DNA from: Candolleomyces eurysporus
Taxonomy: Eukaryota; Basidiomycota; Agaricomycetes; Agaricales; Psathyrellaceae
Length of the DNA: 64,000 bases
Assembly: GCA_027579435.1 (NCBI GenBank)
Contig: JANBPK010001194.1
Span: 1 to 64,000 of the forward strand
Reading direction: 5' to 3'
Positions 23,311 through 35,700 of the stretch are shown piece after piece. The notes beneath the pieces were generated by a model. That model saw nothing but the letters and a program-made list of their open reading frames with translations, searched no databases and was not told the origin of the DNA. Position 1 is the stretch's first letter. Each line of letters begins with the position of its first letter. A program made the position numbers and the translations under genes.

Positions 23311-26125
23311 ATGGCACACGAAGAAGCTCCACAGCCCTCTCAACAGACCGATAGCTTGCTTCGGCGGCTCGCTGGTCCCTCGGCGACCAAAGCTGGGTCA
23401 GTGCTGCGACAGAGACTGTGACCATTCCAACGGCATGCTGAAGCCTGGCCCTTGCTGTTAGGTTGGCGCTAGACCAAAGTGAAATTAATCGTATTATTGC
23501 CGAAGTGTCCAAAGGGTCCAAATTCTACGAAGTGAGTTGTCCCGGGAGCCTGTTCGAAACCAGCATTGACCGTCGGTGCCCTTTAGAATGAGAAGCGTAA
23601 AGACAAGGACCTTACGGAGCGGATAGAAAGGCTTTTGAAGCAGCGTGATGAGGCTCTTAAGGGTGTGGATATCCGTGAGTCCCTCTCCGAGCTCAACGAG
23701 GCTGCCGTCCTAACTTCAAGCCACAGAGAGAGTCGAAGCTGCTGTCGACCAGATGGTACGTCACTCAACATGAGAGGGTGCGCTCCCTTTCTGACGGTAC
23801 ACAGATAGAGAAAATGGAAGCCGAAAGAGACTTGACACAGCTAATTGTTCATGTCGACATGGATGCCTTCTACGCTGTGGGTTAATGAGCTCACCTCCGC
23901 ACCACTTGGCCATTTCTCACCATCTTTTCTTCAGAATGTCGAACTCCTGCACAATCCAGGGCTGAAGGGAAAGCCTTTCGGGGTGAGCAATAACAAGTGT
24001 GCGATTATGAAGTGACTTAACCGGCGTCAAGGTGGGGAGAGGTGTCTTGACCACCGCTTCATACGACGCGCGAAAGTACGGTGTACGCTCTGGGATGGCC
24101 AGTGAGTCAATAAACCAAAGTCCAATGCATTCACAATGCCTGAACACATTCTCATAGCTTTCGTTGCAAAAAAGCTTTGTCCAGACCTTATCATCGTCTC
24201 AAACCACTTCCACCTATACTCAGAAATGTCGAATCGAGTCATGGCCATTTTCCGACGTTATGACGACAATATGTGCCCCGCTGGATCAGACGAGGCTTAT
24301 TTGAAGTATATCTGTTTGCTTCTCTTCGCACAGAATTTTCGCCCTAATAGGTTACCCCAAGTGTGACCGAGTACTGCGCAGAGCATAGTATCACCGTTGA
24401 CGAATGCGTCTCGCATATGAGGCAAGCTGTTTTCGACGAAACCAAGCTGACTGTCAGCGCAGGTATTGCACCGAATAAGGCGAGTCAATTTTACCTCATC
24501 ATTTGTTGCTGTGCCTCTGACTATAGTACAGATGCTGGCCAAAGTGAGCTCTCAGATTTGTGGTGCACGCTCAAAGCTAAAAATTGACCACTTCATATAT
24601 AATAGATTTGCTCGGATAAGGTACGAAACTTCTAATGATTAGGACGCGCAGGCCGATTAAATATCTATGTAGAACAAACCAAACGGGCAATTTAAACTAG
24701 AATTCGATGCTCAGGTCATCAGGGACTTCATGAAGGACCTGTCCATTCGAAAAGTCCCAGGAATCGGGAGGGTTAACGAACGGCTGCTCGAGTCGATAGA
24801 GGTCAAGGTACGCGCCCAACTTCACTTCGCTCTGTCTCCAGGAATGGGCCTAACCAGATATCAAGACGTGTGGAGATATCTACAAACACCGTGGACTAGT
24901 CTCCTTGATGGACAAGCAATTCGGCCTGATATTCTTGTTGCGAACGTACCTCGGAATCGCGTCAAACGTCGTCCAACCTTACGCACGAGAGGAACGAAAG
25001 AGTATCGGCGCAGAGCGTACCTTTTCTCCTCTTGACAGCAAGGAAAAGATCTTGGCCAAACTGGAAGAAGTGGCTGTGGAACTGGAGAAGGATATGGAAG
25101 AGGAAGGTTGGGTAGGAAAGACTGTGACCCTCAAGTACAAATTGGACACATACCAGGTATTCACGAGGGCCAAGTCGTTTGGTCGCTGGGTGTCCAAGAA
25201 GGAAGAGCTATTCAATGTAAGCAAATGCTGGTCCTGTCGTAACGATTGCGTCACTGAACGTTTCGCAGATGGGGAAAGAGCTGCTGCTACCAGAAATGCC
25301 CCTGAAACTTCGACTAATTGGTCTACGGGTAACAAAACTGAAGGATCTTAGAGCCGCGTCGGACAATTCGACGGGTATCATGAGGGTATGGCGTTCATCT
25401 CGCCATTTGTACGAGTTATTTGCTGATTGTGTTGGATGACAATTTAGTTCTTCGAGCAGGTGAAGACAGGCACAGGCGATGGATCACCTAGAAAGAGACG
25501 GAGATTAGACCATGATGATCTATCTGACCAAGAGGAAGAAGACGAAGCCGATACGGAAACCATGCCGGGATTTCATGAGCACGACGAGGACCCAGGGTTC
25601 GAATTGCTCGAGGAAGATGACATTCCGGTTGAGACAGCCCCCGTTGCTGGACCATCCAAGCCCCGACCTCGCCCTCCAGTATCTGCTCCAGCATGTTCAC
25701 CTCCTATCGCTGTACCTTCGGAAGACAAAGCCGATGCAGCAAATCCAAAAGGCAAGACCAGGGCACGCGCGAAGAGTATCGGACCGTACAGCGAAAGCGG
25801 CAACAGCATGGATCTTGAGGTGCAGATATCGGAAGCGCAGCCGGAGACATCTAGTTCATCAACATTGGAATGCCCAATCTGTCAAAAGAAGTTGCAGACA
25901 GATAATCAGGGTCTAAATGCCCATATCGACTTTTGTTTGAGTCGGGGTGCTATCTGGGATGCTCAGGCCGAGACCATTGGTCCTCCGAAAGACGCCACAA
26001 AAGTCAAGGCAAAGGAAAAGGCCGAGATTTTTGGAAGAGACAGCAAAGGCTCGAAGGCTTCTGGAATATTGGCGTGGGGCAACGGGGGCGGCAAGACAGG
26101 CAAGAGGAAAAATAGGGACACTTAG
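23311..26125 (+). CDS. DNA polymerase kappa (Y-family, DinB-type) with C-terminal UBZ finger
   Basis: Translesion DNA polymerase acting at stalled forks in the nucleus. Start MAHEEAPQPSQQTD. The helical N-clasp is FYENEKRKDKDLTERIERLL. The palm has the metal-binding HVDMDAFYANVELL (from about 23849) and SDEAYLN (24282-24300), with SAGIAPNKMLAKICSDKNKP between palm and thumb. The helix-hairpin-helix is IRKVPGIGRVNERLL (about 24745-24790), and the little finger includes ERTFS and VTLKYKL. After an acidic Pro-rich linker comes one UBZ finger, CPICQKKL...LNAHIDFCL (25870-25938), for ubiquitinated PCNA. About 10 exons. Human Pol kappa has two such fingers, this protein one. Stop TAG at 26123-26125, about 100 bases from the convergent RraA-like gene. 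Confidence 0.95.
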
Positions 26126-26222
26126 AAGGGACACTTTAAAGGGTGGCTATATCGGACTTATACGTTTCGTTGCATGTATTTCTACGGTATTTAATAATAA
26201 TATTTATTGGAAGGAAAGGCTT

Positions 26223-27046
26223 CTACTTTCCTCGGTGCAGCTTGAAGGAAGCCTGCACACCCTTCCCTGCCTTGATGTCCCTCATGCACAAGTCATCTAC
26301 AGCTCTTCCCTTCTGAGCCAGTTCTATCACTTTCTCCTCGAGATCTTTGGGCACACAAACAACACCGTCCTCGTCCGCCAATACCCAGTCACCGGGATTG
26401 ACGGTAACGGCGGGGAACAGAGAATCCGAGTTGGCAAGAGGTTGAGGGTATTGGGGTTGGAATGTAAGTGGAACGTTGACCTCAGACGGCCGGGTGAAGG
26501 GAGACTGTCCGACGGTCGAATGGGAACGAGAATAAACCGGGAAGCCGAGGTCGCGGTGCTCGCCGACGTCCCTGCAGTTCCCCGAGATGACAACCCCTGT
26601 TGCTCCTTGCGCGATAGCACCAGCAGACATGAGTCCACCCCATACAGCGCTCTTAGCCTCTACAAATCACAAGCCTTTACTCCGTATTTCCGGCCTTTGA
26701 AGGTGGGTCCAAGCCGCGACGTACCTCGAGGCGCGTCGATGACTACGACGTGACCTTCTTTCGCCTGATCCACGAAATGGCCTCCGGTAAGCTTGGGAGC
26801 GTCGGTACTTGAAGCTAAAACCATCTTCACGGTGTATGCTGGACTGCAGATTTTACCAGGGGAAATCATATGGATATCGGGTATGTGGCCGCCATGGGGG
26901 ATGGAAAGCTTGATGAGGGCGTCGGAAACCTCGCAGCTTGAGTATTCAGAGAGCCCAGACGTGGTCCTCGTCGATGTCGATGCCATACGCGCAAACAATG
27001 GTCCTGTTCGAAGACGATGGAGGCGAATGAGGCCGGGGAGCGTCAT
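26223..27046 (-). CDS. RraA-like protein / HMG-type aldolase homologue
   Basis: Two-exon gene. The first exon encodes SSCEVSDALIKLSIPHGGHIPD and VVVIDAPR (26730-27046), the second GGLMSAGAIAQGATGVVISG then NCRDVGE (about 26580-26640), ending AGKGVQASFKLHRGK. The AxxxGxxGVVxxGxxRD pattern is the RraA fold signature; the RD pair is at the divalent-metal and substrate site of 4-hydroxy-4-methyl-2-oxoglutarate aldolases. Family members either cleave 4-hydroxy-2-oxo acids or decarboxylate oxaloacetate; the RNase E-inhibitor role of bacterial RraA is not expected in a fungus. The splice join reads IDAPR-EAKSAVWGG. The start is uncertain: Met at 27046 gives an Arg/Leu-rich N-terminus that could be a mitochondrial presequence, while Met at 26986 (MASTSTRTTS) would be cytosolic. 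Confidence 0.85.
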
Positions 27047-27224
27047 AGGAAGAAGGAAAGGAGATAAGATTAGATTAGATGTAACTGCATATTGCATCCT
27101 CCACGTTTTGATCGCTGAAAGCAATAGATATCTACTGCGACCACCGCCGGTGTGCTCCAACCTGAACGCTCACTGTGCTCCATGCCGCCCCCCNTTCTCC
27201 CCACCAGCACGACCGCACAGCAAC

Positions 27225-29436
27225 ATGCTCGGTATCCTCCATCCAACGTCCACCCATTTCAACAGGAGCACAAGTTCCACATTGGGCTCGTACATGGACG
27301 CATCGTGGGCGGAGGACGATGCCTGGGACTCTGCATCAGATTCAGAATCGCCTAAAAGGCCCTCCACGTTCGCTACCACGACTGTGACAAGTGCAGGCAA
27401 AATATCACGGACGGCATCGTCTAACTCGACTACAAATAGCGCTGGGAGCATTAGCAGCAGCACAGCCAGTGCAACTGCAGGAAGTCGGCCGGTTCCTGTT
27501 GTACGAAAACCTCAAGCCCACCAACAGTTCCAGCATTCACCGACTAATTCATCGTCTTCCTCGAATTTGGCATTTTCATATACCCATGTCAATGCACCGA
27601 ATCCCAGCTCGTATCCTCCCAAGGGGGAGTTCATCCCACCTCAGCGGGTAGCGGATGCTGCGGACGCAAGTGTTTCCTCCAGCAAACCCAGCGTTGGGTC
27701 ACAAAAGGGCGGATGGACAATTGTGCAGACGACAGCCGCCGATGAAGCCGCCGACGACTCCCATGGACAACGAGAAGGCCGGGAACCAGAAGAGGACAGC
27801 GATCTAATGATTGTCGGTGATATGGAGGGCCTCGATCTCTCGGGCTCTGTGCAAAGCATTGACGACAGTATCATCGCTGACAATCTCTTCAAGTCGAAAA
27901 AGAGGAACGAAGACCTCGAAAAGATCAGACGGGACGTGATTGAGATAGTTGCAGGTATGCCCATCATTTGTATTACTTCTGGGGGACATCATAACCTGAT
28001 AGTTCTCAGATCCCCTCCATGCCATTAGAACTCCTCGAAGGCGCAAAGCCTCCCCAGGTCCATCAGAAAATCCATCTTCATCAACCTCCAACGTCCCACC
28101 TCACCTCCAATCGTCCCACTCCAGAGAAAAGTCGGAGAAGCTTATGCGGGAACGTTCAATACGTTCAAACCGGAAAGCCAAGTTTGTGGAATGTCTATCA
28201 AGTCAAGACGTCAACATCAACGAGCTCCGGAAACTCGCCTGGGCGGGAATACCGAAGGACCTGCGTCCCATGGCCTGGCAGCTTCTCCTCGTGCGTTTAC
28301 TTTCCTTCCCGTGTCCCGTCATACATGCTGTCTAATGTGAAGCATATTCCAAGGGCTACTTACCGCTAGCTTCGCCGTCACGAACGACAACTCTGGCCCG
28401 AAAACGCGCAGAGTATCATTCAATGGTCGAAACCACCTTTGCGCGGGGACGTGAAGGACTTGACCAGCAAATCTGGCATCAAATAGAAATTGATGTTCCA
28501 AGGACACGGCCTGGTGTACGGTTGTGGATGCTTGAGGCTACTCAACGGGTATGTCACTCTGTATTAAAAACCCGGAAATTCGGCGGCTCAGAAGTCGCTT
28601 TACAGTGCCTAGAACGAATATTGTATGTATGGGCAATCCGGCACCCAGCCAGTGGATATGTACAAGGCATCAATGACCTTGTAACTCCGTTCTTCCAGGT
28701 ATTTATGTCCGCGTACATCGGTAAGTCTCCCACATGTAATTATTATCACCCTTCAGTCCAACAAACCGTGACTTTCAGATGAGGATCCAGAAGTGTTCGA
28801 CCCAGCGCTGCTACCGAAAGCCGTCGTGGATGCCATTGAGGCTGATTCATTCTGGTGTCTTTCGAGACTTCTAGATGGCATTCAAGACAACTACATCTCA
28901 GCGCAGCCTGGAATTCACCGTAGCGTGAAAAGGATGCAAGAGCTCGTGGCCCGCATTGATCGTAAGTACATCCCATGAGCACCTCTTCATCGTTTGCTCA
29001 CATTGTTTGGTTATTATCACTCAGCCACCCTTTCCTCTCACCTCGACTCCCAAAATGTCGAATTCATGCAATTCGCGTTCCGATGGATGAATTGCTTGCT
29101 GATGCGAGAAATCAGCGTGCAGAATACCATCAGAATGTGGGATACCTACCTGGCGGAAGGCGCAGACGCCTTTTCCCAGTTCCATCTTTACGTCTGTTGC
29201 GCTTTCCTGGTACGATGGAGCGACCAGCTTAAGCACAAGGACTTCCAGGTTAGCATCCTCTTCATTCATCTCTTGTACACCTCTCCTCATCTCTTTGCTT
29301 TTAGGACATCATTATATTCCTCCAATCACTACCGACACAAGGGTGGGGCGACCACGAAATCGAGTTACTCCTCAGCGAAGCTTTCGTTCTTAATGCAACA
29401 TGGCACAACGCTCAGAGTCATTTTAGCGGCAAATAA
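27225..29436 (+). CDS. TBC-domain Rab GTPase-activating protein (Gyp1/TBC1D22 type)
   Basis: Stimulates GTP hydrolysis by Rab/Ypt GTPases in membrane traffic. Start MLGILHPTSTHFNRS; a Ser/Thr-rich disordered half of about 250 residues follows. The TBC domain begins KFVECLSSQDVNINELRKLA then WAGIPKDLRPMAWQLL. The arginine-finger motif is IEIDVPRTRPG (about 28475-28520) and the glutamine finger is SGYVQGINDL (about 28655-28690). Then come YIDEDPEVFDP, ADSFWCLSRLLDGIQDNY and FRWMNCLLMREI with IRMWDTYLAEG. These match the Gyp1/TBC1D22 group. Ends SHFSGK at TAA 29434-29436. The N at 27194 lies in the 5' leader. Only 179 bases separate this start from the divergent RraA-like start, so they share a promoter region. 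Confidence 0.92.
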
Positions 29437-29812
29437 ATACATCGGCATCAACATTAAAGAGCAGGGAGTAGGAAGGCAAGCAGGACAACTAGCATCACTG
29501 ATATACCCATCAATGTACAATACAATAATAAGGGACGAACTGGGCTGGCAGGGTCAGCAGGCAGGTATTCGGGTCTGGACATGCGTGAAATGGCAGGGAT
29601 GAAAACAATCAGGGTAACAGTCAACTTTTTGGCCGGACATCCGTCCTGAATCGAACAATTTCTACAAGGGTCCGCGATCTACTTATTAGCGAGACATACG
29701 GGAACTACGATTCTGAATAATCAAAGGGAATATGTGTGTGTGTGACGGGGTGCGTGAATGGGAGAGTTACGGGACCACAAATGATCGATGCTATTTGGGA
29801 TCGGAAAGGGCT
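29437..29812. other. Convergent 3' intergenic region
   Basis: About 375 bases holding the 3' UTRs of the TBC gene and the nucleoporin. A short GT repeat (atgtgtgtgtgtgtg) lies near 29730-29745. No gene seen. Confidence 0.5.
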
Positions 29813-32167
29813 TTACTCCTTAGCTTTGATAGCGGCAATCTCCCTGTCGATAGCCTCCTTGAGTTCTTTGGCCTGCTCCTCAGTCCCGACACGTATGCTG
29901 TAAGTTTGAGCTGTGCCATTATCGTGACCCACGAAAGTGACCGCCTTCTTGGTTTGAGAAGGTTTGAGACCAGAGTACAGTTTGAAGTTCTATATGGAAA
30001 AGTGAGCCACAAGTCCCTCAACTTAAAAGGTGTTGAAGCTTACGATGTTGATCTTGCCCGTAGTACTGTTTCGAAGCAACATTCTCCTTGCATCGGTTTC
30101 TTTGTGCTTCTTCAAACGAAGGATACCTAATTGAAGTATTGATTTAGCTTCGTTCAATAAAAAGCAAGAGCTAGAAGTCTCACCATAGCCAATCTCTACC
30201 CATCCAGCACCGCCCTTCTCATCGGCCTTCTTCATCCTGTATGCCTTGCTCTTGATAGAATGCACAGACTCCTCATCCTCTTCTCCTTCACCTTCCTCGT
30301 CATGAGGATTGGCACCAAACACAGCCGCAACGGGATTGGCAGCCCCATCTTCTGCACTAGCCTCACCCTTTTTAGTACCTTCGTCTGCCGTAGCACTGTC
30401 TTCTTTCTTCTTCTCCTGCGAAGGCGCGAAGGAGAAACCTCCACCAGATGAAGAGCCAAATGAGAATCCTGGTTTCGCGTCACCGCTAGAGGCGGCACCA
30501 GCTGCTCCAAAGCCAAACCCGACGGGATTACCCAAACTTCCAGAAGAGCTGGGAGGTTTGCCAAACGTGCCAAATGGACTGGACGTCGAGGTCGAAGAAG
30601 GCATTCCAAATATATTGCTCGTAGCAGCAGCAGGCTTCTCCTGAACCTCCGATTTGGCTTGGTCACCGAATATACTCTTGGGAGTAGAAGAACCGGACGA
30701 AGACGGCGTTAGTGAGAAAGGAAGGGAAGTCGAGGACGTAGATGCGGTAGGTTTAGGGGGCGCTCCAAACGTGAAAGGTGATGTTGTTGATGAGCTTGTG
30801 TCTTTAGCTGGAGCACCAAAGGAGAACCCTGTCGAAGTTGACGACGAGCTTGTATCTTTCGCCGGGGCACCGAAAGAGAAGCCTCCCGATGTAGACGATG
30901 ATGACGAGCCGGTGTCCTTTGCTGAGGCGCCGAAAGTAAAACCTCCGGATGTCGATGAAGACGAAGTGGTTTCTTTTGCTGGAGTACCGAATGTGAAGGG
31001 ACTCAAAGTTGTCGATGAGGTCGTATCCTTGGGCGGAGCACCAAATGTAAACGATGAAGTTGAACTTGCGGTTGTGCTCGGCTTGGACGCTCCGAGCGAG
31101 AAGGGTGAGGGCGAAGAAGACGTCTCCGACGACGAGGGCAGAGTGAATGGCGAGGTAGAGGCCGCTGATGTGGGTTTAAAGACAAATCCACCCGCCGGTG
31201 GTGCACTAGAGTCGGAAGAAGTGGAAGCTGGCGGTAGCTTGAAGCCGCCAGTCAACGGTGTGTTCAATGGTGGTGGAACCGGCATAGTAAACGTTTTCGG
31301 GGGAGCAGGTGCGGGGGCTGCATTTGAAGTAGCTTTTGATGTCGAGTCCTTTTTAGAATCAAATTCTTTCTGAACGGTCGTTCGAAGGCTTTTGTAACGT
31401 TCAAGCAGTTCCGAAATGTCGACGAATGGGTCTTCCTCAATATACTTGTTGATTGCTTTGAGGAAAGAAACGTTCAAACCGCGAAGGGAGCTGTAATATT
31501 CCACGGCTGGCTTGTCTTCTTCCGATGAAGACGCGGCAGGCTTGGTCTCAACACCGTTGGAAGCAGTTCCAAGGAAAGAAGCAAAAGTCTTGGCTGTGCT
31601 CGAGGCTCCAGCGGTCGTTGAAGGCGCGGCGGCGAGTGTCGAGCCACCAAATAGCGAGGAGCTGCTTGGTGGTGCAGCGTTGGACGCGGCGGTGGAAGTA
31701 GATGGTGTAAAAGTGAATGGTTTTGATGCTGCAGCACCCCCAAAGCCAGCAAACCCAGAAAACTTGGACACCGGTGCGGGTTCCTACAACGGAATGGTAA
31801 GGTTGAACACCTTTGGTATCAGAATCTGGACAACGTACATCAGCCGAGCCACCACCGGCAGCAGGAGCACTCCACGTCATTCCTGGGGCACTTGAACCGG
31901 CAGCAGAAGCTTGAGTCCGTTTCGGTAGAGCACGAATTCTAGTACGGAAGTTAGTATTCCAAAGGACGGTCAGTTTGGATCGAAAACATACTTTCTAGTG
32001 GCTAGCACCGATTCATCCGCTCTCTTAAAGCCTTTTCCAACATCATCCCCATCATCCTAACAGGCAACACAAATCAGCAACTCGAACACACTGCACACGA
32101 ACAAAACACGCACCCCGTCCATGTCTCCGTCATCCTTGATGAGCTGCTTTTCTGCTACGCGCTTCAT
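29813..32167 (-). CDS. FG nucleoporin with RanBP1 domain (Nup2/Nup50 type)
   Basis: Nuclear-basket nucleoporin that binds importin-alpha and Ran-GTP during cargo release. The first exon encodes MKRVAEKQLIKDD, the basic importin-alpha-binding start of the Nup50 family. A long Ser/Thr-rich FG region follows, with repeated FTFGAPPKDT / FSFGAPAKDT units and SLFGG, SIFGD and NIFGM motifs, interrupted by a folded segment SSLRGLNVSFLKAINKYIEE. The C-terminal RanBP1 domain reads SKAYRMKKADEKGGAGWVEI, GILRLKKHKETDARRMLLR and KINFKLYSGL, ending IAAIKAKE. About 680 residues by estimate. The four or five exons are clear. Confidence 0.92.
30760..31090 (-). repeat. Tandem FG-repeat coding array
   Basis: Six consecutive units of about 54-66 bases in the nucleoporin gene, each encoding a variant of S/T-rich linker plus FxFGAPxKDT. 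They read (in protein order) FTFGAPPKDT, FTFGTPAKET, FTFGASAKDT, FSFGAPAKDT, FSFGAPAKDT, FTFGAPPKPT. They form the Ran/importin-docking FG region and may vary in copy number between strains. Confidence 0.8.
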
Positions 32168-32773
32168 TGGAGAAATACGCGATTCTAGAGTTGCCCGGTG
32201 GCGGCGTCAAAGCAAAAAAGAAACAAAAAGAGTTGAAGCGTCGCGTCGGCGAGTAGACCTGTACAAGGCGGAGGTTCAGTTTGGAATGCAACAAGGACAA
32301 ACACTGCTGCCACGGACTCATCGATCAATGTCGTTGTTAATGTCATCTCCGAAAGACAAGGCTCTGCAGATTCAAATGAAATTTCGAAATAAGCACACTA
32401 TCTAACTACAAATACTGAAACAAGAGGTCCTCTAGACTTGTACACGCATAAACATTTATTTTTAGTAGGAAATCGAACCAGGACAGAGAGAGAGGGAGAG
32501 ACAAAAAACCAAGGAACGTACGTGAAGATATTAGATAAAAATGGGATTTAAAGGAATCGTCAGTATTGTAGACGGAGCGTGTGCGTGAAAGAGTGTGTGT
32601 GGTAGCGTAAATATCCTCCAATGAGATAAGAAAGAAAAGAAAAATGCAGATAGGCGAATACTGCTAAGCTGTAGCAGAAAAAGGGAAGAGTCAACGGATG
32701 CAAAGCACTAACAATACATATACATATGGGAAATGGCGAAGAAAAGAAAACTTAGTTGAAAGATCAAGCACTA
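32168..32773. other. Intergenic region: 5' of nucleoporin, 3' of membrane transcription factor
   Basis: About 600 bases. A purine-rich stretch (gagagagagggagagac, near 32484) is the only feature of note. No gene or RNA signal is supported. Confidence 0.45.
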
Positions 32774-35700
32774 TTAGGCCTGTACAGCAGTCGCATTCAT
32801 GGGCATCACAAACTTCACAGCTTGGTAGAGCACATGCCATCCATTGTGGAGGGCCCAAATAGTCGAAACTAAACAAGGATCAGAAACGGTCACCGTCAGA
32901 TGAAGAGCATGAACTTACATAGCAGAATAGGCAACCAGAAACGCAGTAACATTCTGTCGTCTAAAGAAAGGCCATCAGCATACTGAGGGTCAAAGTATTA
33001 AGGAGGCGACATACCTTTCTTCTGATTCTTTTGCTTTTGCTTAACCACAGGCTGGTAAGCAAACGCATCCACCTCCTGAAGAGGAACAGAAGCATGATTA
33101 TCATATCCCACAGGTCTGATCTCAGCAGCAACGACGGAGGCACGCCGTGATGTCAGCGAGTCCTTCGACGGCTCATCGAGGGAGACCGCAGACGTCGATG
33201 CCACTGAAGTCTGTTCACCGTCCACAGGCTTAGCTGTATAAACGGGCGGAGGCATTTCTTCGACACCCTGTTGTTGTTGCCGTGCCGTTGTCGCAACAGC
33301 GAGGGCGACCCACTTCTCCCAAGTAGTCCTCCATTCCTGCGCCGCCCGCATCGCAGTCGTCCCGAGTCTTTGATTGGGTTCGTCCGCAACACCTTGCTTG
33401 TCCCCAGAGGAGTTCTCCCCACCGAGGAATGAAGGCCACATCGGCATCATGGGCACGTATACTGGGAACACCATCGGCAGTTGTGGCAGAGCACCCCATG
33501 GAACCATTCCAGGGAGACCGGGAAGCTGAGGTGCGGGAAGTTGAGCGAGTGTCCGCTGGATCATCTTCTCCACAAAGGATGCAGTCTGCTTCTCATCCAT
33601 AACTCCCTTCTCCTCTCCTCCGTTGGCCTCCTTTGCTTTATTGGGCTCAGATTCTTGAGCGGCATCCAAAATACTCGCAGCTGGTGGGACAGGCGGAGGC
33701 GAGGCAGCTCTTGAGACGTTCACAGATGGCCTTGGTGTTGCCCTTCTAGATGCCGGCTGGTTCCTTCGAAGTACCCGCCTCCTCAGAGCAATCATCTGCA
33801 ATTCCTCCGCAGCATCTTCCTCCCCATCACCCCAACCAGCCTCCTCATCCTCAGAGTCGGACGACTCGCTATCCGACAGCCGTGTCGTGATAATGTCATC
33901 ATAGAACCCTGTTGGCGCCACCTCTTGCGCAGTTTTGCCAAGGGAGTTGACAATTTCGCGGTCCGCTCCGGCTTCAAGGAGGAGTTTGGCACATTCGGCA
34001 GATTGGACCAGACCAGCAAAGTGGAGAGCGGTGTATCCATTGCGATCTCGAGCGTCGATATCAGTCCCATGTTCGATGAGGAAGTGAACAAGGGTTGAGA
34101 ATCCAAGGAAGGAGGCTAGGTGAAGCAGAGTCTGTCCGAGGGGCGAGGGGTACGAGATGGCTTGCGAAATAGGAATGGATGCTGGCGCTTCATCACTATG
34201 AGGAGTGTCGACTATTGAGAGGAGGTCGACAATTCGTCTTTCAAGACCTGGGCTCTCGCTGGAAGGAAGCAAAAGAGAGCGAAGGTCCCTTGTTGAAGGT
34301 AGGGGAGACGATGCCAATTGCATCATGTTACTGTTGTCGCCCTGAGAGCCAGAATTGTCCGACCCAGCGGTGCCAACGATTCTCATTGCTACATTCTTTG
34401 CATCTTCAATCTTGCCTGTCATCTTCAAACCGACAACTTGCAAAGCGAGCTCCATCCTATCGAGAACGAGTTAGTCAATGTTTTGTTTACAGAGAAACGA
34501 AACGACTCACAGCGCTCGATCAGATTCATCCAGGTAGGTGAACAGCGACGCAGGAGATGACAACGGGTCTTCTACCTTGGGGAATCCCTCGAACCAGACT
34601 GCGACTACTCCAGGCACAGCTCTTGGGGGCAGGACACAAACGAGGGTATTCTCGCTCCATCTTTGCGTAGAACTTGCCGCCACGTCCCCGAATATGCAAT
34701 TCAGTTGAATCGAGGGATGGAAGTTCGCGCCAAGAACAGTAACCTCGATGCCACCGTGCATTGGGCCTGAGTTAGGAATCAACCGGTGAATCGTGGGTAA
34801 CTGTAACTGAAGAGACTGGGGCTGTTGTGGGGTGGTGTCAAAGAGCATGTACGGCATTGAATGAGTTTGGGGAGGGATCGGCATTGATACGTTCATGGGG
34901 ACTGGCACTGGCGCCCTAGTTTCCGGCTGGGCATGCTGAGATATACCCAATACGTCCGGGGATTGGGGAATCGGAGGCTGCATTTCTGGCAGAAGATGTT
35001 CCGATGCATGGTCTAGGGGAGTCGCCAGGATGTCGGGAGACGAACTTTCTGAGCTCTGGGTAGAGTGTTGAAGAGGAGGTGGTTGTGTGTATGTCGTCAC
35101 GTCCTGCGGAAGGTAGCTTTGACTGCTATGAGTCACTGAAGGAGTAGGTGATCTTGTTGGGAGGGAAGAGTTTGAGATGGAAGGTGACGGAAGGCTGACC
35201 ACGCTGCCTTCTCGAGACTCCTTCTTGGGTTTGTTGCTGGAGTCGTATGGTTTATGACGCGGCCTTGCAGATGTCAGAGGTTCTTTCTTACGCCTGGAAG
35301 GAGCGCGAGCCTCGATGGGTGGGATCGGTTGTGAGTGGACAGTTCCCCAATCCGGACCAGGTAAACCCGTAAAGGAAGCGACCAGATCGGCGTTTCTGCT
35401 AGCACTTGTTGTCTTATGGTCGTCCGTAATCATGATAGGTTTTGTCATCCCAGAGCCAATGAGTCGTCCAGTGTGGTCCATCATGGTGAAATGGACATTA
35501 AAGCCAACCTTTTCCCGATGATGGCGGCAGTAACAAGTGATGCGAAGAGGAAGAACCACGGATCCAGTCGAAAAATCCAAGACTTCAGCACAGTTGAACT
35601 GGATGATGTTGGTAGTGTCTTCGTGCTGTTTTCGGCCTGGCTTGCTTCCTTTGCTTTCACCAGACTCAGAATCTGAGCGAGCTGGCCTAACGCGAGCTGC

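Noticed and set aside
26793..27224. Open frame upstream of and continuous with the TBC gene start
   Set aside because: This part is antisense to the first exon of the RraA-like gene and has no domain signal; the TBC protein more plausibly starts at MLGILHPTS at 27225.
30654..31373. 239-codon plus-strand ORF
   Set aside because: It is the mirror of the nucleoporin FG-repeat exon. Its Asp/Glu/Gly/Pro composition is what antisense of Ser/Thr/Phe/Gly-rich repeats gives.
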